This document shows, one piece after another, positions 1 to 5,162 of a stretch of DNA of 5,303 bases. Every line of letters begins with the position of its first letter. Positions within the stretch are counted from its first letter, which is position 1. The translations under genes and the position numbers were made by a program. The stretch lies in the NCBI GenBank assembly GCA_045577175.1, contig JAZNHT010000002.1, forward strand, positions 1 to 5,303, written 5' to 3'. The notes below the pieces were generated by a model. It was not told where the DNA came from. It saw only the letters and a list, made by a program, of their open reading frames with translations, and did no database searches. This stretch comes from SIG701 sp045577175 (lineage in GTDB: Bacteria; Bacillota; Clostridia; Oscillospirales; CAG-272).

Positions 1-141
1 TGAGGCGCGGCATTTACGTCGAGGATTCCCTCGACCGCCTAAGCGGTCGTTTCCGCTTTCGCGGAAAACCGGGAACCTCGCAGGACAACATACCACTCTT
101 TCTTCATCTTATTAGGAGAGTTATGATCGGCGTGCAGTGCA
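1..141 (+). repeat. Exact 141-bp terminal inverted repeat, left arm
   Basis: Base p matches the complement of base 5304-p for every p from 1 to 141, and the match breaks at 142 (A here, T expected). Because the window contains chromosomal housekeeping genes and no transposase, this is more likely the graph overlap of an assembled contig ending in a repeat than the terminus of a linear element. Confidence 0.95.
18..80 (+). other. Branched (cloverleaf-like) secondary structure in the left repeat
   Basis: A closing stem pairs 20-24 and 26-30 with 76-80 and 71-75, ten base pairs with a single bulged A at 25. It encloses two abutting perfect 7-bp hairpins: 32-38 with 43-49 (loop CTAA) and 50-56 with 61-67 (loop TTTC). 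An alternative small hairpin, 18-24 with 29-35, competes with the closing stem. There is no U-tract, so it is not an ordinary terminator. The same structure occurs at 5224-5286 in the other copy. It could be a DNA hairpin recognised by a transposase or recombinase, or an RNA fold; the sequence alone does not decide. Confidence 0.6.
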
Positions 142-407
142 AACAACGACTAAACGACACCGCAAAAGACGCGCTCCCGCGCGGGCGAATAGGGATATGG
201 ATGGGTACGAATTTCGTGCGGATTGTACATACAAATCATGATCGCTTACAATATGCGGAGATAAAGTTTGGTACGGGAGAATGTGGCGCAATTTTGCAAA
301 CGTACTGTCAGCGATAGCAGAAGGGATACAAAACGTAGCGATACAGCTTTGGAGGAAGTGGTACGTTGGCATACATTTACCGCTAAACCCCAGGGGAAAG
401 GGGTGCA

Positions 408-436
408 GGGGAGAGGGGATCTTCCCCCCTCTCCCC
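408..436. other. GC-rich perfect hairpin in the left repeat
   Basis: Arms 408-418 (GGGGAGAGGGG) and 426-436 (CCCCTCTCCCC) form an 11-bp perfect stem around a 7-nt loop. The right copy has a hairpin at the matching place (4868-4895) with the same stem length but different arm sequence. It is downstream of the cysteine desulfurase on the minus strand and may act as a transcript 3'-end structure, but no T-run follows on either strand. Confidence 0.65.
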
Positions 437-453
437 TTGCCGCGGAGGAGGTT

Positions 454-485
454 TTAGGAGGGGCTGCGCGATGCGCCCCTCCTAA
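454..485 (-). terminator. Hairpin overlapping the desulfurase stop codon; possible terminator
   Basis: Arms 454-464 and 475-485 pair perfectly over 11 bp with a 10-nt loop. On the minus strand the first arm contains the TAG stop of the cysteine desulfurase (482-484). No U-tract follows on the minus strand, so intrinsic termination would be weak; it may instead protect the mRNA 3' end. The matching hairpin in the right repeat copy is 4765-4790. Confidence 0.4.
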
Positions 486-1675
486 TCTGCCTTCGCCCCT
501 CGCTTATTTTTTCGTGCGAGACGTGCCGCCGCATCGGCGAGGGCATCCGCCAAAGCGTCAATTTCCTCCGCCGTATTCTCGTGAGAAAGACTCACGCGCA
601 CGGTCGTGTCCGCTTCCTCCGGCGTCAGCCCGAACGCGACCAACGCACGGCTCGTTTTCTTCGCGCTGTGCGCGGAGCATGCCGATCCCGCGGAGATGCA
701 AATCCCTTTCGCGGAAAGATCGTTCAGCACCGTCTCACTGCGGATGTCGGGCATCGTGACGGATACAATATGCGCCGCCGACGCTTTCGGGACGTTTATG
801 CGGATTTCGGGGGTGGCGGAGAGCTTTTCCGTAAGTCTCGCGCGCAGGGAAGCGATTGCCGTACAGCGATCCGCAAACGATTCCGTCATAGCGCGGCACG
901 CCGCGGCAAATCCCGCAATCCCGGGCACGTTTTCCGTGCCGGAGCGGAAGCCGCCCTCCTGTCCGCCGCCCGTGACGGTCGGGATCAGCTTTTTCGCCCG
1001 CACGATCGGCTCCGATACGTAAAGCGCGCCGATCCCCTTCGGTCCGCCGATCTTGTGCGCGCTGATGCTCACGAGATCCGCGCCGAGCGCGGTGGGCGTA
1101 AATCGGATTTTCATGAATCCCTGCACCGCATCTGTGTGCGTGACGGCGTCGGGCGAGTACCGCCGCACCGTGTCAAAGGCGCGCTTCACGTCGTAGAGCG
1201 CACCCGTTTCGTTATTCACAAGCATCACGCTTACAAGGATCACGCCTTCGGCGTGCGCCTCGATATAGTCAAAATCCAATTCTCCGCCGACGGTCGGGAT
1301 GCGGCAGATTTCAAATCCGTCCGCCCCCAGTCGGGCGGCAGTCTGCTCAATCGCGGCGTGCTCGCCCTCCGAAATCAGAATCCGACCGCGGCTTGTCCCT
1401 CGGACGGGACGGTTTTTGGCGTACACGGTGCCGATCAGGGCGAGGTTGTCCGCCTCCGTGCCCGATCCCGTAAAGAAAATCCGCCCTTCCGTCTCTCTGC
1501 GGATGCCGAGCGATCTGAGCACGGTGCGCCGTGCCTCTGCGAGAAGCGCGTTCGCCGTGTTGCCTGCCGCGTGGACGGAGGACGGATTTCCCCATCTCGC
1601 CGTCAGCGCGTCCGTCATCGCCGAGATCGCCTCGGCGCACGGCTTCGTCGTTGCCGCGTTGTCAAAATAGATCAT
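482..1675 (-). CDS. Cysteine desulfurase, NifS/IscS-type aminotransferase class V
   Basis: This PLP enzyme takes sulfur from L-cysteine, giving alanine and an enzyme persulfide for Fe-S cluster assembly and/or tRNA thiolation; it is cytosolic. The 397-aa length fits the family. Visible landmarks are the N-terminal FDNAATT (4-10), EHAAIE with the PLP-stacking H106, NNETG with N155, D182 and Q185, SAHK with the Schiff-base lysine K208, GGGQEGGFRSGT from about 236, and the persulfide cysteine C333 in GSACSAH. These closely match the N155, D180, Q183, K206 and C328 landmarks of E. coli IscS. I chose the ATG at 1675 because the family fold begins there; the frame stays open upstream to 1744, but that extension overlaps the preceding gene and lacks family sequence. 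The gene lies 4 nt after the lipoprotein stop, so it is probably cotranscribed. Its SD is weak (GGCGG), suggesting translational coupling. The exact subtype (NifS, IscS or YrvO-like) is not decided. Confidence 0.95.
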   Translation of the reverse strand: MIYFDNAATTKPCAEAISAMTDALTARWGNPSSVHAAGNTANALLAEARRTVLRSLGIRRETEGRIFFTGSGTEADNLALIGTVYAKNRPVRGTSRGRILISEGEHAAIEQTAARLGADGFEICRIPTVGGELDFDYIEAHAEGVILVSVMLVNNETGALYDVKRAFDTVRRYSPDAVTHTDAVQGFMKIRFTPTALGADLVSISAHKIGGPKGIGALYVSEPIVRAKKLIPTVTGGGQEGGFRSGTENVPGIAGFAAACRAMTESFADRCTAIASLRARLTEKLSATPEIRINVPKASAAHIVSVTMPDIRSETVLNDLSAKGICISAGSACSAHSAKKTSRALVAFGLTPEEADTTVRVSLSHENTAEEIDALADALADAAARLARKNKRGAKAD

Positions 1676-1679
1676 CTTT

Positions 1680-2207
1680 TTACCGCCAAGCGAAATTTTC
1701 CACGATGGAGGCAAAGTCCGTCGAGTGATCCGTACTCTCGGCAAGCTCCGTGAACGTCATCAGATAGAGCACGCCTGCGCGCACGGTGGCGTACTGCGTG
1801 TAGCGGTACGTATTCTCGCCGAGCACGCCCGTGTAGACGTATTTTTTTGCGCCCGACGCACCGAGCAGCGTGTCCTCTCCCTCAACCTCTACGGTGAAAT
1901 CGCTGAAAATGAGGGTGAACTCCGTCTCATAGCCGTTCCACCATTCGTCCACGGCGGAATCAATGTACGGCATCGACCAGCTCATGACGGAGACGCTTGT
2001 CGGATCGGTATCGGATTTATACGCGGAAGCGGCGTTGCCTGTCTCCGTGACGATCCATTCCTTCGGCACGAACAGATCGAAATCGGCAGCCTCCGGCGAG
2101 GCGGAGATCATGCCGGACGGGGCAGCTCCGGGCGTTTTCGCACAGGATGCGAGCGAGAAAAGCAGTATTGCCGCCAAAAAAGCGGAAAGCAAGCGGGAAA
2201 TTTTCAT
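1680..2207 (-). CDS. Small secreted lipoprotein, possible PsbP/DUF1795-like fold
   Basis: This 175-aa protein begins with a lysine-containing n-region and a hydrophobic stretch (about 5-18), ending in the lipobox L19-A20-S21-C22. It should therefore be exported by Sec, cleaved before C22 and lipid-anchored on the outer face of the membrane. A short Ala/Pro/Ser-rich linker (to about 40) leads into a single domain. That domain has the feel of PsbP/DcrB-type proteins: an early FDLFVPKEW segment, central SVSVMSW, and a late strand-helix ending YLMTFTELAES then DFASIVENFAW. The fold is inference from pattern, not a search. The start is supported by GGAGGT (2217-2212) spaced correctly from the ATG. 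It is the first gene of a two-gene operon with the cysteine desulfurase; no functional link between them is evident. Confidence 0.85.
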   Translation of the reverse strand: MKISRLLSAFLAAILLFSLASCAKTPGAAPSGMISASPEAADFDLFVPKEWIVTETGNAASAYKSDTDPTSVSVMSWSMPYIDSAVDEWWNGYETEFTLIFSDFTVEVEGEDTLLGASGAKKYVYTGVLGENTYRYTQYATVRAGVLYLMTFTELAESTDHSTDFASIVENFAWR

Positions 2208-2241
2208 GGAAAAACCTCCGAGGTATAAAAATCTACTTTAC

Positions 2242-2247
2242 AGTATA
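2242..2247 (-). promoter_or_regulatory. Candidate -10 box for the lipoprotein-desulfurase operon
   Basis: On the minus strand this reads TATACT, about 35 nt before the lipoprotein start. The hexamer 17 bp upstream (TGGAAT at 2270-2265) is a poor -35, so the assignment rests mainly on the -10 match and its position in the divergent intergenic region. Confidence 0.35.
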
Positions 2248-2318
2248 CACTACTTCCCGGCAAAATTCCAGTACCGATTGTAAATTTTTGTGCAAATCTC
2301 ACGCGAAAGGCTCGGATG

Positions 2319-2324
2319 TATAAT
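2319..2324 (+). promoter_or_regulatory. Candidate -10 box for the Gly/Asp-rich protein gene
   Basis: A perfect TATAAT lies about 83 nt before the start codon at 2407. No good -35 hexamer sits 16-18 bp upstream, so the promoter may be weak or activator dependent. The implied leader can form a 7-bp stem (2330-2336 with 2362-2368). Confidence 0.45.
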
Positions 2325-2406
2325 CCTGCCCGTCTCGGCGCATACTGAATCCGACAGGGCGGAGACGGACTCCGCTCCGATTTTTGAAAACCGAAAGGCG
2401 ATTTTT

Positions 2407-2865
2407 ATGAAAAACAGAGTATTTTTTCTTCTGACGGCGATTGTTCTTGCGTTGGTGCTCACCGTTTCCGTTTTGGCGAATGACGGCAATCTCGGCGATA
2501 CGGACGGCGGCTATAAGGACGAGTGGATCGGGGACGCGGACGGCATGATCGACGGCACGGACAGCGCGCACGACGGCGGACTCATGGGAGAGATCACGGA
2601 CAGGCTGATGGGCGGCGATACGGGAAATGACCGCGGCGGCAGAACGGGGGACAGCGGCACGGGCGGCGCAGACGGCTCGGATATGCTCGGCGGCGATACG
2701 GGCGACACGGGCGCACTCACGGGCGATCCCGGTACGGACAGCGGATCGGCATCCGTGGACGGGACGGGCGATGACGGCATGTCCGTGTTCGGCGTGGTGA
2801 TCGTTATTCTGATTATCCTTGCCGTGATCGCGCTGGTGATTGTGCTGATGCCGAAGCGGAAATAA
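2407..2865 (+). CDS. Secreted, membrane-anchored Gly/Asp-rich low-complexity protein
   Basis: This is a 152-aa protein of unknown function. Residues 1-24 form a Sec signal peptide (MKNR followed by a hydrophobic core) with a plausible cleavage after V-L-A24. Residues 25-125 are almost featureless low complexity: by my count about 30 Gly and 22 Asp in 101 residues, with Thr and Ser and few positive charges, in loose units such as GGDTG and DGTD. Residues 127-147 are a strong hydrophobic helix followed by MPKRK, the layout of a type I membrane protein with a basic cytoplasmic tail. The acidic region would face outside. I chose the start at 2407 because the signal peptide begins there, with an AAAGG-like SD 8-9 nt upstream; the frame extends to 2290 but that part is not protein-like. 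A terminator follows directly, so it is probably monocistronic. I do not recognise a named family. Confidence 0.75.
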   Translation: MKNRVFFLLTAIVLALVLTVSVLANDGNLGDTDGGYKDEWIGDADGMIDGTDSAHDGGLMGEITDRLMGGDTGNDRGGRTGDSGTGGADGSDMLGGDTGDTGALTGDPGTDSGSASVDGTGDDGMSVFGVVIVILIILAVIALVIVLMPKRK

Positions 2866-2866
2866 G

Positions 2867-2894
2867 AAAAAGGGGAGGGTAACCTCCCTTTTTT
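2867..2894 (+). terminator. Intrinsic terminator of the Gly/Asp-rich protein gene
   Basis: An A-run (2867-2871), a GGGAGG/CCTCCC stem (2873-2878 with 2883-2888, loop GTAA) extended by a G·T and A-T pairs, and six Ts (2889-2894) form a classic Rho-independent terminator, starting one base after the TAA stop. Confidence 0.9.
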
Positions 2895-2916
2895 ATGATT
2901 CTTAACAAATTCCCCC

Positions 2917-2944
2917 TTGACACACCGTATAAAAATGATATAAT
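2917..2944 (+). promoter_or_regulatory. Consensus SigA promoter for rny
   Basis: TTGACA (2917-2922) and TATAAT (2939-2944) are both perfect, with a 16-bp spacer. The -10 belongs to a tandem pair of TATAATAT octamers (2939-2954), but only the first is correctly spaced. Transcription should start near 2950, giving a leader of about 140 nt before rny. It sits just after the upstream gene's terminator, so rny has its own strong promoter. Confidence 0.9.
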
Positions 2945-3028
2945 ATTATAATATGTAAAAGTATCTTTTCGCGCATCTCACACCCATTTTTGCACGGATT
3001 TTCCATATTTTTACATGATTTGCCCCGC

Positions 3029-3044
3029 ACCGATGCAAATCGGT
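3029..3044 (+). other. Stem-loop with GCAA tetraloop in the rny leader
   Basis: ACCGAT (3029-3034) pairs with ATCGGT (3039-3044) around GCAA, a GNRA-type tetraloop. It lies about 37 nt upstream of the ribosome binding site. It may stabilise the leader; a regulatory role is not shown. I do not recognise a known riboswitch in this leader. Confidence 0.4.
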
Positions 3045-3080
3045 CACGCGATTACCATATTTCACTACATTTCACTTAAC

Positions 3081-3088
3081 AGGAGGTG
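3081..3088 (+). promoter_or_regulatory. Ribosome binding site of rny
   Basis: AGGAGGTG is a near-perfect anti-SD match. The AGGAGG core is 4 nt from an ATG at 3091 and 7 nt from a second ATG at 3094. The longer spacing favours 3094 as the start. Confidence 0.85.
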
Positions 3089-3093
3089 CCATG

Positions 3094-4641
3094 ATGATAG
3101 AGATCATCATTTCCGTCGCAGCTGCGGCGGTGGTTGCGCTTCCGATCGGATTTTTCTGCGGCGTACAGTACCGTCGCCGCGTAGCGGAGGCCGAGATCGG
3201 CTCCGCTGAGGCTCAGGCAAGAAAAATACTCGAAGACGGAATCAAAGCAGCCGAAACCAAGAAGAAAGAAACCCTGCTCGAAGCCAAGGAAGAAATTCTC
3301 AAGACGAAAAACGAATTTGATGCGGAGCTGAAGGAGCGCCGCGCCGAGATCACCCGTCAGGAGAGACGCATCGCGAGCAAGGAGGAGACGCTTGACAAGA
3401 AGATGGAGGCTCTCGAAAAGAAGGACGAGACGCTGACGCAGAAGATCAAAGAAGCGACCGAGACGCAGGCGAAGGCGGAGGCTATCCGCGCCGAGCAGTT
3501 TGACATGCTGCAGAAGGTAGCCGGTCTCTCCGCCGAGGAAGCAAAGGCACAGCTCATTGAGGCGATGACGGAGGAAGTCCGCCGCGAGCAGTCGATGCGC
3601 CTTGTGGAGCTGGAGGCCGAATTCAAGGAAGAAGCGGACGCCAAGGCGAAGAACATCATCGCGCTGGCGATCCAGAGATGTGCATCCGATCAGGTGGCGG
3701 AGGCGACGGTTTCCGTTGTCAGCCTGCCGAATGACGATATGAAGGGACGCACCATCGGACGCGAGGGACGAAACATCCGCGCGATCGAGCAGATGACCGG
3801 TGTCGATCTTATCATTGACGACACGCCCGAGGCGATTACGGTATCCGGATTTGATCCGGTGCGCCGTGAGGTTGCACGTCTGGCGCTTGAGAAGCTGATT
3901 GCGGACGGACGTATTCATCCGACGCGCATTGAGGAGATGGTCGAAAAGGCACGCCGCGAGGTGGATGCCGAGATCAAGGCTGCCGGTGAGAGAGCTACAT
4001 ACGATACCGGTCTGCACGGCTTCCAGCCGGAGATGATTAAGCTGCTCGGACGGCTCAAATACCGCACGAGCTACGGGCAGAACGTGCTTCTGCACTCCAT
4101 TGAGGTATCCCTGCTGTCGGGCATCATCGCCGACGAGCTCGGCTGTGACTCTACGCTTGCAAAGCGTGCCGGTCTTCTGCATGACATCGGCAAATCGCTG
4201 ACGCAGGAGGTTGAGGGATCGCACGTCCAGCTCGGTGTGGAGCTTGCGAAGAAATTCCGCGAATCCGCCGACGTGATCCATGCGATCGAGGCGCACCACG
4301 GCGACGTGGAGCCGCGCACGCTTGTTGCGATGATCGTACAGGCGGCAGACGCGATTTCCGCCGCACGTCCCGGTGCACGCCGTGAGAATCTGGAGAACTA
4401 CATCAAGCGGCTTACGAAGCTGGAGGAGATCGCCAACTCGTACAAGGGTGTTGAGAAGAGCTTTGCGATCCAGGCAGGCCGTGAGCTTCGCATTATGGTG
4501 AAGCCGGAGATGGTGAAGGACGACGATATGGCGCTCGTTGCGCGCGAGATTGCGCAGAAGATTGAGGGCGAGCTTGAATATCCCGGACAGATCAAGGTTA
4601 GTATTATCCGCGAGAATCGCGCCACGGATTACGCAAAATAA
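3094..4641 (+). CDS. rny: Ribonuclease Y
   Basis: RNase Y is the membrane-tethered endoribonuclease that initiates bulk mRNA turnover in many Bacillota, typically about 520 aa; this one is 515 aa. Domain order is complete. An N-terminal transmembrane helix (4-24) is followed by RRR. A long charged Glu/Lys/Ala-rich coiled coil spans about 30-190. A KH RNA-binding domain (about 205-270) carries GREGRN at 222-227. The HD metal-dependent phosphohydrolase domain (about 330-420) has H334, the H363-D364 pair in LLHDIGK, H401-H402 in EAHHGD and D419 in AADAISAARPGARRE. All expected metal-binding residues are present, so it should be active. A start at 3091 would add one Met; 3094 is better spaced from the SD. 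It is transcribed alone from its own promoter and ended by the hairpin at 4651-4678. No frameshift or truncation is seen. Confidence 0.97.
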   Translation: MIEIIISVAAAAVVALPIGFFCGVQYRRRVAEAEIGSAEAQARKILEDGIKAAETKKKETLLEAKEEILKTKNEFDAELKERRAEITRQERRIASKEETLDKKMEALEKKDETLTQKIKEATETQAKAEAIRAEQFDMLQKVAGLSAEEAKAQLIEAMTEEVRREQSMRLVELEAEFKEEADAKAKNIIALAIQRCASDQVAEATVSVVSLPNDDMKGRTIGREGRNIRAIEQMTGVDLIIDDTPEAITVSGFDPVRREVARLALEKLIADGRIHPTRIEEMVEKARREVDAEIKAAGERATYDTGLHGFQPEMIKLLGRLKYRTSYGQNVLLHSIEVSLLSGIIADELGCDSTLAKRAGLLHDIGKSLTQEVEGSHVQLGVELAKKFRESADVIHAIEAHHGDVEPRTLVAMIVQAADAISAARPGARRENLENYIKRLTKLEEIANSYKGVEKSFAIQAGRELRIMVKPEMVKDDDMALVAREIAQKIEGELEYPGQIKVSIIRENRATDYAK

Positions 4642-4650
4642 AACATGCTT

Positions 4651-4678
4651 GCGGCACCTGCGTTCTCGCGGGTGCCGC
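4651..4678 (+). terminator. Intrinsic terminator of rny
   Basis: GCGGCACC (4651-4658) pairs with GGTGCCGC (4671-4678), and the stem continues inward through a T·G wobble and three GC pairs to a TTCT loop (4663-4666), 12 pairs in all. It starts 9 nt after the stop codon. The following GTTTG is only a weak U-tract, so read-through into the downstream repeat is possible. Confidence 0.7.
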
Positions 4679-4689
4679 GTTTGCGTGGG

Positions 4690-4738
4690 AGGGGATGGCT
4701 CCCCTGGAACCCCCTTTTTCTTTGTTATTCTCTTTTTC
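4690..4738 (+). terminator. Possible second terminator: hairpin followed by T-rich tract
   Basis: AGGGGA (4690-4695) pairs with TCCCCT (4700-4705) around TGGC. After a C-rich gap comes a T-rich run (about 4715-4738). The distance between stem and T-run is longer than usual, so this is a weaker candidate than 4651-4678, perhaps a backup. Confidence 0.35.
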
Positions 4739-4867
4739 TTAGTAACTTTGAGGGAGAAGGATTAGGAGGCGTTAAACGTGGAACGCCTCCATGAAATGAT
4801 GCGGGGCTCTGCCCCTGCGCCCCGCACGAAGGACTCGCGCGGAGCCCTTCGTGGCAACCCCGCGTCA

Positions 4868-4895
4868 GAGGAAGGGGAGAAAGATCCCCTTCCTC
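4868..4895. other. GC-rich perfect hairpin in the right repeat
   Basis: GAGGAAGGGGA (4868-4878) pairs perfectly with TCCCCTTCCTC (4885-4895) around GAAAGA. It is the positional counterpart of the left hairpin 408-436, with the same stem length but different sequence in both arms. Confidence 0.65.
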
Positions 4896-5162
4896 CGACA
4901 CCACCATCCCCTGGGGTGCGGCGGTAACTGTATCGCACCTACCACTTTAACTGAAGCGAAACTGTCGCGTTTTAGACCCCCACCTGCACCGGCAGACAGA
5001 GAGTTTGCAGAATCGCGCAACATTCTCCCGTATCAAACTTCACCTCCGCGTATTGCTTGCGATCATGATTTGTACGTGCAATCCGCGCGAGATTCGTACC
5101 CATCCATATCCCTATTCGCCCGCGCGGGAGCGCGTCTATTACTGTGACGTTTATGCTATGGA

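Larger units (their letters stand above)
1..486 (+). repeat. Left copy of a dispersed structured repeat (non-coding)
   Basis: This stretch has no convincing gene. Its reverse complement matches the right end of the window (about 4759-5303). Positions 1-141 are identical to the other copy, 142-312 align without gaps at about 84% (28 mismatches counted by eye), 167-212 are again identical, and looser collinear similarity continues through 355-396 to the hairpins at 408-436 and 454-485. It lies directly downstream of the cysteine desulfurase gene, whose stop codon falls inside the last hairpin. Seen: inverted homology, the branched structure at 18-80 and two GC-rich hairpins. Inferred: a dispersed intergenic repeat, perhaps mobilised in trans, since it encodes no recognisable transposase. 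The true outer boundary is unknown because the window stops inside it. Confidence 0.85.

Noticed and set aside
32..67. Two adjacent hairpins as the start of a CRISPR array or an attC site
   Set aside because: There are no repeated units with spacers, and no conserved attC core or integrase gene is visible.
123..317. A 64-codon reading frame in the left repeat with AGGAGAG ahead of its ATG, and a 69-codon counterpart at 5181-4972
   Set aside because: The two translations look similar, but of 28 differences in 142-312 the codon positions are about equally hit (8, 11 and 9), with radical changes such as L/K and H/R. That is the pattern of non-coding homology.
121..372. Opposite-strand frame in the repeat (83 codons), similar to part of the frame at 4851-5147
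   Set aside because: Same flat distribution of differences over codon positions; no ribosome binding site and no recognisable protein.
581..1753. A 390-codon plus-strand open frame
   Set aside because: It is antisense to the cysteine desulfurase, whose catalytic residues are all present; its Arg-rich translation is typical of a shadow of GC-rich coding sequence.
2511..2780. Minus-strand frame encoding a Pro/Ser-rich peptide
   Set aside because: It is the mirror of the Gly/Asp-rich codons of the plus-strand gene, which has a signal peptide, membrane anchor and terminator.
2947..2952. A second TATAAT as an alternative rny promoter
   Set aside because: It is 24 bp from the TTGACA, far outside functional spacing; it arises from a tandem TATAATAT duplication.
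3076..4299. A 407-codon minus-strand open frame
   Set aside because: Antisense to rny, with Leu/Arg-rich composition and no domain; it is a shadow of the coiled-coil, KH and HD coding sequence.
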